Assembly (NCBI GenBank): GCA_001508855.1
Contig: LGFL01000011.1
Location: 1 to 36,422 of the forward strand
From: Thermoanaerobacterales bacterium 50_218
Lineage (GTDB): Bacteria; Bacillota; DSM-12270; Thermacetogeniales; Thermacetogeniaceae
Length of the DNA: 36,422 nucleotides
Reading direction: 5' to 3'
How positions within the stretch are numbered: position 1 is the stretch's first letter; every line of letters starts with the position of its first letter. Shown piece by piece: positions 7,850 to 15,933 of the stretch. The notes under the pieces are model-generated. The model was given only the letters and a program-made list of their open reading frames with translations, was not told where the DNA came from and ran no database searches. The position numbers were made by a program, and so were the translations under genes.

Positions 7850-8283
7850 TGACGCCTTTCCCTCTGCTCAAGGAGGCTGGAGTGGACCCAGGGGGAGTGT
7901 TGATTGACCCTGGCGAGCGAGTCGTCTACCTGGTCTTTTCGGAGTGGGTGAAGCTGTCGAGACACGTCGGTTGGGACCCCCACTCAGAGAAGGAGAAGTA
8001 TGGGGGGTGGAATTTCGAGAAAGTCTCAGGGTTATTCAACCCGTCCGGGAAAGCGCCAGAGCTGACCCCCGAGGAGAGGAGGCAGATGGCCGAGGAACTT
8101 GCAGACTTACACGGGACCGAGGTTGAGGAGTGGATGCTCTGGGAAGGTTGGTCCTGGCGTATCGGCTGTGAGCGCTGTAACGACCTCGGCCCCGAGGCGG
8201 ACTGTTGGGGCCGCGCGGGGTGCCACGGCTACTTCTGGGGTTGCGGCTGCAGGGAATGTGCTCAGAGAGACAGCAAGAGGTGA
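7834..8283 (+). CDS. Hypothetical protein with Cys-rich C-terminus, 149 aa
   Basis: I do not recognise this protein. The first part carries FPLLKEAGVDPGGVLIDPGERVVYLVF, split here as a beta-rich segment around residues 7-33. The last 40 residues hold six Cys with a spacing compatible with metal binding (CERCNDLG, CWGRAGC, CGCREC). The GTG at 7834 follows AGGGAGGAG and overlaps the end of the preceding gene by 16 bases. It is probably part of the HU-like gene cluster. Confidence 0.55.
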   Translation: MGVLLMTPFPLLKEAGVDPGGVLIDPGERVVYLVFSEWVKLSRHVGWDPHSEKEKYGGWNFEKVSGLFNPSGKAPELTPEERRQMAEELADLHGTEVEEWMLWEGWSWRIGCERCNDLGPEADCWGRAGCHGYFWGCGCRECAQRDSKR

Positions 8284-8298
8284 TCGGCATACGGAAGG

Positions 8299-8391
8299 CT
8301 GACCGTAGCTGTTGACGTTGGCTACGGCTTCACGAAGGCCGTCTCAAGCGCGGGCGTCCGCGTCTCTTTCCCGAGTGTGGGCGCGCCTGCA
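8299..8391 (+). pseudogene. 5' fragment of a ParM-like actin gene
   Basis: Translation gives LTVAVDVGYGFTKAVSS, continuing GVRVSFPSVGAPA. This aligns closely with the N-terminus of the intact ParM at 12412 (NIAVDVGYSSVKAVSE, then GRVMFPSFIAPA), including the phosphate-1 loop DVGY. The similarity stops after about 31 codons, just before a terminator. The reading frame stays open and in frame into the topoisomerase gene. No good start codon is visible (CTG at 8299 has GGAAGG touching it). It is most simply a remnant of a duplicated parM, but a leader peptide made from that remnant is possible. Confidence 0.7.
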
Positions 8392-8459
8392 GCTGCGGAT
8401 CTCCTCAGTGCCTGCGGTGGGGTTCGCTGTTGTGGAGAAATCACTTTTAGCATAGGCTT

Positions 8460-8490
8460 CCGGGCGAAAAGGCGCCCGGCTTTTTTGTTT
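8460..8490 (+). terminator. Intrinsic terminator directly before the Topo VIII gene
   Basis: CCGGGCG (8460-8466) pairs with CGCCCGG (8473-8479), loop AAAAGG, then CTTTTTTG. The ATG of the topoisomerase follows only 18 bases after the T-rich tract, with AGGAGG in between, so the gene's transcript must cross this terminator. Confidence 0.85.
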
Positions 8491-8508
8491 TTGCAGGAGG
8501 TGTCCCAA

Positions 8509-11121
8509 ATGGCATTACCTTTGCAGCGCCTAACCGCCAAAATTTCCCGCTCAAGTGAATATTTCTCGACGCGCGAGCTTCAGACCCAGACTGGCCAACC
8601 GGCATCCCGCTTCGCTGCGGTTGTCCTCAAGGAGCTTGTTGACAACGCTCTCGACGCTGCGGAAGCCGCTGGATCCGCGCCAGAGGTGGAGATTACAGTT
8701 GCCACCGAAGGGGCGAACCTCCGGATCTCAGTCTCCGACAACGGCCCGGGGATCGGCCCGGAGGTCGTGCGGCGGGTGCTGGACTTCTCGGTGCGCGTGA
8801 GCGACAAGCACATTTATCCCAGCCCCACCCGCGGGGCGCAGGGGAACGCCTTGAAGACCGTTGTAGGGATTCCCTTCGCTCTGGGGCTGTCCCTGCCCAT
8901 CGTGATTGAGTCCCGCGGCGTGCGCCACACCATCCGCGCCTGGTCGGACCCCCTCGGCGAAGTGCGAGTGGAGCACAGGGAGGAGCCCTGCGGCAAGGTA
9001 GCAGGGACGCTCATCTCGGTCCCGGTCCCGGCTGAGGGGCAGGAGTTCGGGCCGACCTGGTGGGCGGAGGCGTTTGCAGTCTTTAACCCCCACGCTTTGG
9101 TAAAAATCCGGGTTTTTGAAAAAGCCGGGGTTCCGGATTTAGCTTGCTCAATCGAGCCGCGAGGAAAGGGCGAATTTTTACCGACCGCGGAGTTCCCGAA
9201 CGGATGGCGCAAGTTCCTGCCGACAGACCCGACCTCGGCCTGGTGGTACACCGAAGAGGCCCTCGCCCGGCTCGTCTTCGCCTACCTCAAGGAGGGGAGG
9301 AACCTGACCTTGCGCGACTTCGTGCGCGAGTTCCGGGGGCTTTCCGGCAGCGCGAAGGTAAAGGCGGTCTGCGACCGGCTGCCGGGGATCTCCAGGCTGA
9401 GCGACTTTGAACTTCACCCCGAGCTTGTGTCCACCCTGCTGGCGGTCATGAGGGAGCATTCGCGGCCTGCCAGGCCGGAGCTCCTCGGCTGGTGCGGGGA
9501 GGAGCACTTCAGACGGCGGTTTGAGGAGTTCTACGGGGTCAAGCGCTTCTGGTACAAGCGGATGACCTGCGACGTGGGCGGCGTCCCCTTCGTACTGGAG
9601 GCGGCCCTGGCGGAAACTGAGAGGGAAGGCAGCCTCTTCCTCGGGATCAACTTCAGCCCCACCTTCGAAGACCCGCTGGCGTCGACCTTCCTCCAGGGCC
9701 CCGAGTTCGGCAGCTACGGTGTTGCCGGTTTCCTCTCCCGCGCCCGGTGCCACCCACTTCCCTCGTGGGAGTGGGAGCGCCGGAGCCACGTGGCAGCAGC
9801 GTTCCATCTGGTCAGCCCGACCCTCAACTTCCTCGACCGCGCCAAGACGCGGCTCAAAGTGCCAGCGGAAGTGGCGGAGACAGCGGGCCGGGTGCTCTGG
9901 AGCGTCTGCAAGACCATCTACAAGGAAGAGAAGCGCCGGGAGCGCGACGCGGCCCGGGCCGAAAAGGCCGAAAGGGAAAGGGAAAAGGCGCTGCGTAGGC
10001 TTGAGCGGACGCTGAAGGACGCGGTGTTCCACGTCCTGCCCGAAGCCCTGGAGAAGGCTACCGGCGGCAGTAAGTACCCGGTGAGCGCGAGGACGCTTTT
10101 TTATCAGGTGCGGCCGTTAATTCAGGCATACACGAGCAAAGAGTTGGATTACAACTACTTCAGCCAGCAACTGCTGGTGGAGTACCAGGAACTCTTCGGT
10201 CCGCTGCAACTTCTTTACTACGACCCACGCGGCTACCTTTACGAACCGCACACGGGCCGAACATTGGCTCTGGGGACGCGGGAGGTGGAGTCGTATGACT
10301 TTCCAGAGTGGACGTTCGACAAGATCCTCTATGTCGAGAAAAAGGGCATTTGGCCGGTGCTGCAGGCTGCGAATCTGACCGAGCGCTACGACATGGCCGT
10401 GGTTGCTGCTGAGGGCTACGCCACCCAGGCGGCCAGGGTGCTGTTCCACCGAGCCGAGCGGGACCGCGAGTACCGGCTCTTCGTCCTGCACGATGCTGAC
10501 CCATACGGCTACAACATTGCCCGCACCCTGCGGGAGGAAACGCGGCGGATGAAAGGCTACCGCGTGGACGTGGTGGACATCGGGTTGAAGCTTGAGGAAG
10601 CTGTCGAGATGGGCCTCCAGAGCGAAGAGTACACCCGGCAGCAGGACATCCCGCACGGCGTGAAGGAGAGTCTGACAGAACTCGAACAGGAGTGGTTCGT
10701 GGGATGCCAGGTGGGTAAGAGGGCCTGGATATGCCGGCGGGTTGAATTGAACGCCATGAGTGCGCCGCAGCTGGTGTCCTTCATCGAATCGAAGCTGGCC
10801 GAGCACGGGGCCACGGCCAAAATCCTACCACCGGAGGGAGTGGTAGTCACCCAAGCACGCGAGTTATACTGCACCTTGGCCGGGAGGCTGGCCGAGCAGC
10901 GCATCCTGGAGATGCTGGACGTGCCGGGACTGGTGCGCCGGGTCCTCGAGCAGGTGGGCGCGGCTGACTTCACCGGGCTGCGGGAGAGGTTGGCAAGAAT
11001 GTTGGCGTCGAACCCCCCGGAGTCGTGGCGGGACCTCGTGGAGGCCGAGGTGGAGAAGGCTGCGCTGGAGACTGTAGAGGAGGTGGACTGGAAGAGGGTG
11101 CTGCGCGAGTGCCGGTGGTAG
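8509..11121 (+). CDS. Topo VIII-type topoisomerase (fused TopoVI B and A subunits)
   Basis: This 870-residue protein joins, in one chain, a GHKL ATPase like TopoVI-B and a cleavage half like TopoVI-A/Spo11. The ATPase half shows KELVDNALDAAE (residues 41-52; E42, N46), SDNGPGIG (76-83) and GAQGNALK (109-116). The cleavage half shows RTLFYQVR with the probable catalytic Tyr532, and Toprim motifs YVEKKG (Glu610) and LHDADPYG (Asp662, Asp664). Enzymes of this fused class, named Topo VIII, were described on plasmids and integrated elements. It should relax or decatenate element DNA through a transient double-strand break. ATG 8509 is chosen for its AGGAGG; the open frame extends upstream through the ParM fragment and terminator without a convincing start. 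Confidence 0.92.
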   Translation: MALPLQRLTAKISRSSEYFSTRELQTQTGQPASRFAAVVLKELVDNALDAAEAAGSAPEVEITVATEGANLRISVSDNGPGIGPEVVRRVLDFSVRVSDKHIYPSPTRGAQGNALKTVVGIPFALGLSLPIVIESRGVRHTIRAWSDPLGEVRVEHREEPCGKVAGTLISVPVPAEGQEFGPTWWAEAFAVFNPHALVKIRVFEKAGVPDLACSIEPRGKGEFLPTAEFPNGWRKFLPTDPTSAWWYTEEALARLVFAYLKEGRNLTLRDFVREFRGLSGSAKVKAVCDRLPGISRLSDFELHPELVSTLLAVMREHSRPARPELLGWCGEEHFRRRFEEFYGVKRFWYKRMTCDVGGVPFVLEAALAETEREGSLFLGINFSPTFEDPLASTFLQGPEFGSYGVAGFLSRARCHPLPSWEWERRSHVAAAFHLVSPTLNFLDRAKTRLKVPAEVAETAGRVLWSVCKTIYKEEKRRERDAARAEKAEREREKALRRLERTLKDAVFHVLPEALEKATGGSKYPVSARTLFYQVRPLIQAYTSKELDYNYFSQQLLVEYQELFGPLQLLYYDPRGYLYEPHTGRTLALGTREVESYDFPEWTFDKILYVEKKGIWPVLQAANLTERYDMAVVAAEGYATQAARVLFHRAERDREYRLFVLHDADPYGYNIARTLREETRRMKGYRVDVVDIGLKLEEAVEMGLQSEEYTRQQDIPHGVKESLTELEQEWFVGCQVGKRAWICRRVELNAMSAPQLVSFIESKLAEHGATAKILPPEGVVVTQARELYCTLAGRLAEQRILEMLDVPGLVRRVLEQVGAADFTGLRERLARMLASNPPESWRDLVEAEVEKAALETVEEVDWKRVLRECRW

Positions 11122-11145
11122 TCCGGCGTGCTTTCTTCACGGAGC

Positions 11146-11186
11146 AGCCCATGGCTCCCGGCTGCCTGCATGGGCTTTGCTTTTTT
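11146..11186 (+). terminator. Intrinsic terminator after the Topo VIII gene
   Basis: AGCCCATG (11146-11153) pairs with CATGGGCT (11169-11176), followed by TTGCTTTTTT. It lies 24 bases after the stop codon. Confidence 0.8.
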
Positions 11187-11328
11187 GGAAGTGATTGACG
11201 TGGAGCTAGAAGGCGATACCGTCCTCCGATTTCCCGCCCCGTTGCAGCTTGGGCGCTCCCCGCCGCCCGGATGGAAAGCGAGGTAGTTCCGTGCGCTGGG
11301 TTGGTAGTAAAGATAAGGAGGCGAACAC

Positions 11329-11460
11329 CTGGTCTGGGGCCCGGCTTGGCCGGAACTAAAAACAGTCAGGTTTTTTGAACCAGGCAGGTACATTGGTGAC
11401 AAGAGCTGCTGCACGGCCCCGAAGGACGCGAGCTGGTATGAGGGAATTTTAAAATTTTAA
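11329..11460 (+). CDS. Possible small ORF, 43 aa, CTG start
   Basis: In the 344-bp gap after the topoisomerase there is a TAAGGAGG ribosome-binding site at 11314-11321, followed by an open frame from CTG 11329 to TAA 11458-11460. The product would contain two adjacent Cys and no known motif. CTG starts are rare, so this is weak; the frame may instead be a decayed gene. Otherwise the gap holds only the terminator at 11146-11186. Confidence 0.2.
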   Translation: MVWGPAWPELKTVRFFEPGRYIGDKSCCTAPKDASWYEGILKF

Positions 11461-11465
11461 AGTAT

Positions 11466-11735
11466 TTACTTGAGAGAGATTTCGATCTTCGCATCGAGTG
11501 CCTTGGCGACCTTCTTTAGAAAGCGGAGGGAAGGGTTGTAGGATCCGCTTTCCAGGCGGGCGATTGCTGACTGCCGGGTGCCGACTTTCCGTGCCAGTTC
11601 GGCCTGGGTCATTCCCTTGAGCTTTCGCCGTTCGACAATGGCCTTTACAAGCTGATACTCCGGTTCCAGGTTTTCGTATTCCTCCCGGAAAGCAGGGTTT
11701 TTCATCAAATCTTTTTTAAATTCGCTCCATTTCAT
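11466..11735 (-). CDS. higA: HigA-type antitoxin, XRE helix-turn-helix
   Basis: The 89-residue protein carries a Cro/C1-type helix-turn-helix (MTQAELARKVGTRQSAIARL, about residues 41-60). It is the usual antitoxin partner of the HigB-like toxin encoded just upstream on the same strand, binding the toxin and repressing the operon. The toxin-first gene order is typical of higBA. It overlaps the toxin gene by four bases. Confidence 0.85.
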   Translation of the reverse strand: MKWSEFKKDLMKNPAFREEYENLEPEYQLVKAIVERRKLKGMTQAELARKVGTRQSAIARLESGSYNPSLRFLKKVAKALDAKIEISLK

Positions 11736-12091
11736 TTCGTTTCACTCCTTCTTGCTTTGTAGTCTTTCATTCTTTTAATGGCGGTGTGCAGCTCCTTCTG
11801 AGGGATTTTTGCTGATTTTTTGGAGAATCCGTGCACCACAACTATTGTGTTGCCGTGCTTAAAAAACAAGAACCGAAACGCCTGTCCTCCGAAGGGAACG
11901 CGCAATGCCCAGAGACCTTCTTTTCCCGATAAACGCTTCACCCAGGGTCTTCCAATTCCAGGGCCGAATTCTTCTAGGAGATCAAAGGCACGGGCAATCT
12001 TCGCCTGTTCCCGGGGCTTCAGAGAGGCGATAAAATCGGCTACCGGCTGGTTTCCAGAAGCAGTTTCGTACAGCTCGATGGTCCAGGACAT
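11732..12091 (-). CDS. higB: HigB/RelE-superfamily toxin (Gp49-like)
   Basis: The 119-residue protein matches the phage-derived Gp49-like/HigB family of ribosome-dependent mRNA interferases. Characteristic segments are GPGIGRPWVKRLSG, LWALRVPFGGQAFRFLFF and VVVHGFSKKSAKIP. It is followed immediately by the XRE antitoxin. The pair lies opposite to the surrounding replication genes and probably stabilises the element. The ATG is at 12091 on the minus strand. Confidence 0.85.
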   Translation of the reverse strand: MSWTIELYETASGNQPVADFIASLKPREQAKIARAFDLLEEFGPGIGRPWVKRLSGKEGLWALRVPFGGQAFRFLFFKHGNTIVVVHGFSKKSAKIPQKELHTAIKRMKDYKARRSETK

Positions 12092-12105
12092 GGGGCTTCC
12101 CCGAA

Positions 12106-12123
12106 TATAACGCTTATGTTATA
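12106..12123 (-). promoter_or_regulatory. Inverted repeat upstream of higBA, probable operator
   Basis: TATAAC and GTTATA form a 6-bp inverted repeat with a 6-nt centre, 15 bp before the higB start. An AT-rich promoter-like stretch (minus strand TTACAA, then TATATT with 15 bp spacing) overlaps it. Autorepression by HigA through such a site would be normal for this family. Confidence 0.5.
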
Positions 12124-12163
12124 ATTGTAACAGGCAGAAGCACGAAAAGCAACTGTTACCCAG

Positions 12164-12186
12164 TGTCGGGCTTCTTTCCGCCGACA
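12164..12186. repeat. TGTCGG inverted repeat
   Basis: TGTCGG (12164-12169) and CCGACA (12181-12186) flank 11 nt. The arm matches the core of the TGTCGGGTA motif of the candidate origin region. Confidence 0.35.
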
Positions 12187-12198
12187 AGCAGAATTCAG

Positions 12199-12222
12199 GC
12201 CCCCTTCAAAAAGGGGTTTTTT
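12199..12222 (+). terminator. Intrinsic terminator followed at once by a ribosome-binding site
   Basis: CCCCTT (12201-12206) pairs with AAGGGG (12211-12216), then TTTTTT. AGGAGG follows at 12231-12236, but no confident start lies at the right distance; the best frame is a TTG at 12276 with AGGGGGG before it, which runs through the next terminator and overlaps parM. I do not call that frame a gene. Confidence 0.7.
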
Positions 12223-12327
12223 CTTCTTTTAGGAGGTGGTTCCCACGCATTTGGCAGTCAACAGGGGGGTGATAATTGAAACCCAACGAGCTTTGGACCA
12301 ATGCAAGCCTCAAGATCTGCCTGCAGA

Positions 12328-12365
12328 CCCCGGTTTCCAGGAAGGGCCGGGGGTTTTCTTTTTTT
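12328..12365 (+). terminator. Intrinsic terminator before parM
   Basis: CCCCGG (12328-12333) pairs with CCGGGG (12347-12352), followed by a T-rich tract to 12365. The parM start is 46 bases downstream, so little room remains for a promoter. It is the second terminator in the 320-bp gap between higB and parM. Confidence 0.7.
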
Positions 12366-12411
12366 AAAGGTCTGAACTGCGAAAAATTTAAGAAAAGGAG
12401 AGTGGTTTTTT

Positions 12412-13437
12412 GTGAACATCGCTGTAGATGTGGGCTACAGCTCGGTGAAGGCCGTCAGCGAGCACGGCGGCCGCGTCATGTTCCCATCTTTCATCGCTCC
12501 GGCAACGGAGCTGAGCCTGGGTGAACTTTCACAAACCTCTGTTGGCCACTTCGTCAGGGTCAAGCCGTTTGCGGGTGAGCCTCTGTCCTACTTCGTCGGT
12601 GAGCTTGCCCTCAAAGAGGGGCTGGAAGTGGAGTTCACCATGGAGCGCGAAAAGTATCTCGACCGCACACATGATGTCTTCCTTTTGACTGCCGTGGGTC
12701 TTTTGTTCAGCAACTGCAAAAGGGTAGCGGATAAAATCAACATTGCTGTGGGGCTACCGATCTCCTACTTCGCTAAGCAGAAGGACAGCTTGCAGGCCCA
12801 CATCAGGAACCTTTCGGCTTACATCAGCGTTGACGGTTCAGAGTTCCAGTTGATCGAATTCAATGAGGTACTTGTATATCCCCAGGCGGCAGGCGCGCTG
12901 TTCAAAGCCCTTGAACTGCCGGAATCGGGGCTGGCTGCCCTGATCGACATCGGCTACAAGACAACCGACTACTTAGTTGTGGAGACCAGTCCGAAGGTGC
13001 GTCCAGTGTCGAAGCTGTCGGGCACAATAGAGATCGGCGCCTTCAACCTCTACAGTACGGTAGCAAAAGAGTACGAAAGGCAGACCGGTGGAACCCTCGA
13101 CTGGGGCTACCTGCCGTATGTAGTGAAAGAAGGAAAGGTGCCCTACCGGGGAACGGTGATTGACCTGAGAGACACCATCCGCAGCATAAAAGCGGAGACG
13201 GCGCGGGTCATCGCAAGCAGGGTCCTGGCTGCCTGGAAGGGCACTGCCGACATCATCCAGGTGGTCTACCTCGCCGGTGGCGGGGCTTTAGAGTTTGGTG
13301 ATCTGGTCTCAATGCTCCCTGCGGCGAAGGTGCTCCCCGACCCTCAGTGGGCGAACGCTGAAGGGTTCTTATCCGCGCTCCAGGCGAAGCTGCAGAAGAA
13401 TTCCCTCAAGGCAATCTCCACCAGTGCAGGCACCTGA
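12412..13437 (+). CDS. parM: ParM/StbA-like actin, plasmid segregation ATPase
   Basis: The 341-residue protein has actin-fold signatures: IAVDVGYSSVKAV at the N-terminus (phosphate 1), LIDIGYKTTDYLVV (about 178-191, phosphate 2) and YLAGGGAL (about 287-294, adenosine site). ParM-type actins form filaments that push plasmid copies apart. The GTG start at 12412 follows AAAAGGAGAG. The following gene is a small ParR-like DNA-binding protein and the gap between them carries repeated motifs, giving a complete parM-parC-parR-like layout. A 5' fragment of a second copy lies at 8299. Confidence 0.88.
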   Translation: MNIAVDVGYSSVKAVSEHGGRVMFPSFIAPATELSLGELSQTSVGHFVRVKPFAGEPLSYFVGELALKEGLEVEFTMEREKYLDRTHDVFLLTAVGLLFSNCKRVADKINIAVGLPISYFAKQKDSLQAHIRNLSAYISVDGSEFQLIEFNEVLVYPQAAGALFKALELPESGLAALIDIGYKTTDYLVVETSPKVRPVSKLSGTIEIGAFNLYSTVAKEYERQTGGTLDWGYLPYVVKEGKVPYRGTVIDLRDTIRSIKAETARVIASRVLAAWKGTADIIQVVYLAGGGALEFGDLVSMLPAAKVLPDPQWANAEGFLSALQAKLQKNSLKAISTSAGT

Positions 13438-13446
13438 AGAGACCCC

Positions 13447-13615
13447 TGGTGACAGGCTTCAAAACCTTGGGCCACAAGGCTATGAACCCGATTTTTAGAG
13501 AGGGGTGGTGACTCAATTCTTCGAGTTCGGCTTCCAGCGAAAGGTCATGTCACCACCCCCCTGTGGAAAACTGCCTCAATCCCTTGCGCCGCAAGGCGGG
13601 AGGAGGTGTCACCAC
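13447..13615. repeat. Four GTGGTGAC-type motifs between parM and parR
   Basis: GGGGTGGTGAC (13502-13512) and GTCACCACCCC (13549-13559) form an 11-bp perfect inverted repeat. Related copies are TGGTGAC (13447-13453) and GTCACCAC (13608-13615), the last overlapping the region just before the parR start. A palindrome CCTTGCG-C-CGCAAGG lies at 13582-13596. The layout suggests a centromere-like site and autoregulatory operator bound by ParR. Confidence 0.6.
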
Positions 13616-13618
13616 TCC

Positions 13619-13876
13619 ATGCCCCCTGGCCGTGTAAGAGTCACTGTGCGGTTTCCCGCAGACCACTATATCGCAACCCTTCCCCCGGGGACGCGGGCCT
13701 ACGTCGTCCGGCAGTTGGTCGACCAGGCGCTCAAGATTGACAGGCAGCGGGAGAAATTAGAAGAGATCAGCCGGAAGCTCGACCTGATCTTGAGCAGGCT
13801 CCAGGGAAATGTTTCCTTAGAGCAGAAGCCGTCCAATGTCAGCATTGACCCTGACGAGTTTCTGAGTTTCTTCTAA
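13619..13876 (+). CDS. parR: ParR-like DNA-binding partition protein
   Basis: The 85-residue protein has a probable ribbon-helix-helix N-terminus (VRVTVRFPADHYIATLPPG, then TRAYVVRQLVDQAL), a helical middle and an acidic tail ending DPDEFLSFF. This matches ParR proteins, which bind the centromere and use their C-terminus to contact ParM. ATG 13619 is preferred; GGGAGGAGG ends 12 bases before it. The upstream in-frame GTG at 13505 lies inside the repeat region. Assignment rests on size, fold-type and position next to parM. Confidence 0.7.
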   Translation: MPPGRVRVTVRFPADHYIATLPPGTRAYVVRQLVDQALKIDRQREKLEEISRKLDLILSRLQGNVSLEQKPSNVSIDPDEFLSFF

Positions 13877-13892
13877 GGAGGTGTTTTTGGTC

Positions 13893-14453
13893 TTGAGCAG
13901 CTTGTACGAACTTGCAAGAAGAGTCGCCGCCAGAGCCGAGGATCTGCGCCTCGACTGTGAGGAACTGCTCTTGAAGATTGAGCACCCTCTGGAGGACTCC
14001 TTTCTCGAGGTGCTCCCACCGATGCCCGGCGCAGAGGCCAGATGGGACGGGCGCGTGCTGAAGTTCGTTGTGCCCGATTACCCGCCGAGGGTCAGTGCCC
14101 GCGGCAGCTACGAGCGCAAAGTGCGCGACAGGTGGCTCGGGGCGATGATCAACGCCTACACCGAGGCAGACTTACACCTGCGGTTCGAGAAGGCCTTTAT
14201 CGTGATCGCTCTCTACCTGCCGTACTCCCTCGAATGGGACCCGGACAACAGAACGATCAAGCACATCATCAACGCCATCCGCTACCTGAGGCTGGTCGAG
14301 ACCGACAGCTGGAGGCACGTCTCCTACGCAGTCGTTGGGGAGGTCGACAAAGCGAACCCGAGGACTGAGGTCTACGTCTTCGAATGGCCATGGAACGGCC
14401 CAGTGCCGCTCGTGGAAGCACTTACCAGAAATGGGAGCAAAGGTACCAGTTGA
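13893..14453 (+). CDS. RusA-like Holliday-junction resolvase
   Basis: The 187-residue protein contains WDPDNRTIKHIINAIRYL (about 111-128) and VETDSW soon after, similar to the DxDN...K motif and later Asp of RusA-family resolvases, which cut four-way DNA junctions with metal ions. The N-terminal 60 residues are an extra helical part. AAGGAGG ends at 13881; TTG 13893 (11-base spacing) is preferred, but TTG 13887 is possible. Its position after parMR suggests resolution of replication or recombination intermediates of the element. Confidence 0.6.
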   Translation: MSSLYELARRVAARAEDLRLDCEELLLKIEHPLEDSFLEVLPPMPGAEARWDGRVLKFVVPDYPPRVSARGSYERKVRDRWLGAMINAYTEADLHLRFEKAFIVIALYLPYSLEWDPDNRTIKHIINAIRYLRLVETDSWRHVSYAVVGEVDKANPRTEVYVFEWPWNGPVPLVEALTRNGSKGTS

Positions 14454-14748
14454 AGGCATTTGAGGGATGTCCGGTTTTCCAGAGTTTAGCAAAGATGCTT
14501 GTTCAAAAATTCCTTGAAGGGGTGTCCAAAAGGGGGTTCAAAGTCGCCAAACCTTGATATGCAGACTTTGACAGCTATCAAAAGACGGGCGGGGAAGGTG
14601 TTCCTTAAGCCACTTCCCGCCTGGCTTGGAGCGTGCAGGAGTCTTGCAAAATCGCGTCTTTTTCGGCGGCTTTCCCGCGGCGCTCAAACCCCTATGGTTG
14701 AGCCGAACAACGGTTCTTGGAAGAGAAAAGAAGAAGGAGGTGTCAAAA
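14454..14748. other. Gap between RusA-like and replication-relaxation genes
   Basis: No supported gene. An imperfect hairpin formed by GGCGGGGAAGGTG and CACTTCCCGCC lies near 14590-14623 without a T-run. The reading frame open from 14626 continues in frame into the next gene but lacks a ribosome-binding site. Confidence 0.4.
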
Positions 14749-15756
14749 TTGGCGAATAAGAAAGGGGCCGCACGCGAGGTTTTCTGGGGCTCTTGTACGA
14801 GGGGACAGTTGTTGTCGGGAGTTCAATTGCAGCCCCGGGACCGCCGTCTGCTGGAAGCGCTCTGCAGTTGTGAGGTGCTGACGACGCAGGAGGCGCGACG
14901 GCTGATGTATGGGGAGGAGGACGAGCGCGGCCGCTGGTATGTCTACCGGCGCCTGAAGAAGCTGGAGCGAGCTGGCCTGCTGCGCCGCGTGGGCCAGAGG
15001 ATCTGTGTGACCCAGCGGACGCTCGACCTGTTCGGCTACGATGCTACGGCTTACCACGTGCTGGACAAGGAGAAGCGGTGCGTGGGTGAGATCTACATTG
15101 CAGCGGTGCAGTCCGGTTGGGAGTGGCTTCCTGCACGCCAGGCGAAGAAGGAGTACAACTTCAACCGTGGGGACGCGTTCGCTGGGTTGATACGCGGACG
15201 TGGAGCCTATCTACTTTACGTACTGCCCCGCAGCCCTCGCAAGAGCTATGTCCAGCGTGTGCGCTCGGAGGCAAGGCGCTGTGCGCTGCTGGGCTTCGAC
15301 GGTGCGGTTGTCTTTTGCCCCACGCCCGATTCGATGTCTGCGTTTGGGTCTGAGCCTGAGTTCAGCGTGCGCCGCCTGATGGTGCTGCCCCTGCCTTTCG
15401 GCTTGGAGGTCTTGGGGCGTTTCAGGGAAGGTTTCGACTCCATCTACCGCGCTGCGCTGGTCGGCTGTCGCTTCCTGCCTTCCAACCGCACGTTTGCCGA
15501 CCACGTGGTGAGGCAGGGCGAAAAGGAGTACTACCTCTGCGAGTTGTTCACGAACGACCTGAACGTGCGCTGTGTCTTGGCCGAGCAGTCGCGGCGTATC
15601 GAAGAGGTGGAGGGCAGGGGTTTTATCGTGTTCTGCTTCCAGAGCCAGCTTCGGCTTCTGGACTCTCTGAGCTTGGGTTGCGGCACCCAGGTCTGTGTCG
15701 TGTCAGAGGACTGGGGTCGCGTAGACAGACTCTCTCTCGAGGAGTTGAAGACCTGA
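14749..15756 (+). CDS. Replication-relaxation (MobC-like) family protein
   Basis: The 335-residue product begins with a winged-helix part (DRRLLEALCSCEVLTTQEARRL, shown here as residues about 27-48, then a YVYRRLKKLERAGLLRRV segment). A mixed alpha/beta C-terminal domain follows. This layout fits the replication-relaxation/mobilisation family (PF13814) seen on Gram-positive conjugative elements, where it helps open the transfer or replication origin. The TTG at 14749 follows AAGGAGG by eight bases. The following frame shows signs of decay, so the C-terminus may be shortened compared with the ancestral protein. Confidence 0.55.
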   Translation: MANKKGAAREVFWGSCTRGQLLSGVQLQPRDRRLLEALCSCEVLTTQEARRLMYGEEDERGRWYVYRRLKKLERAGLLRRVGQRICVTQRTLDLFGYDATAYHVLDKEKRCVGEIYIAAVQSGWEWLPARQAKKEYNFNRGDAFAGLIRGRGAYLLYVLPRSPRKSYVQRVRSEARRCALLGFDGAVVFCPTPDSMSAFGSEPEFSVRRLMVLPLPFGLEVLGRFREGFDSIYRAALVGCRFLPSNRTFADHVVRQGEKEYYLCELFTNDLNVRCVLAEQSRRIEEVEGRGFIVFCFQSQLRLLDSLSLGCGTQVCVVSEDWGRVDRLSLEELKT

Positions 15757-15933
15757 AGCTGGTTGAGGTTGTGTCTGTTGAAAGCAAGCCTCAGTCGGTC
15801 AGGGCCTCGCTGCGTGCGCTTTAGCCTGTTCCCTGGGACGAGGTCGATGAGCACATGCAGCCCGGCATCCGTGATTTAGGTGTGGTGGCTCCTGCTGACG
15901 ACCGCGAGGTAATCGGCAACGTGAAGCCGGGTT
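15757..15933 (+). pseudogene. Decayed coding stretch after the replication-relaxation gene
   Basis: One frame reads KLVEVVSVESKPQSVRASL, then meets TAG at 15822-15824 and continues PVPWDEVDEHMQPGIRDLG with an open frame beyond. Codon use looks coding but no intact gene or family can be named. It lies between the MobC-like gene and a VirB4-like remnant and is probably part of a lost transfer module. Confidence 0.35.

Noticed and set aside
12276-12524. 82-codon open frame with a TTG start before parM
   Set aside because: A purine-rich site stands before it, but it runs through a terminator and overlaps the start of parM in another frame; the later part is a shadow of parM. Kept only as a possible leader.
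14499-14759. 86-codon open frame before the replication-relaxation gene
   Set aside because: No good start or family; Arg/Lys/Ser-rich composition and overlap with the next gene's start point to a chance frame.
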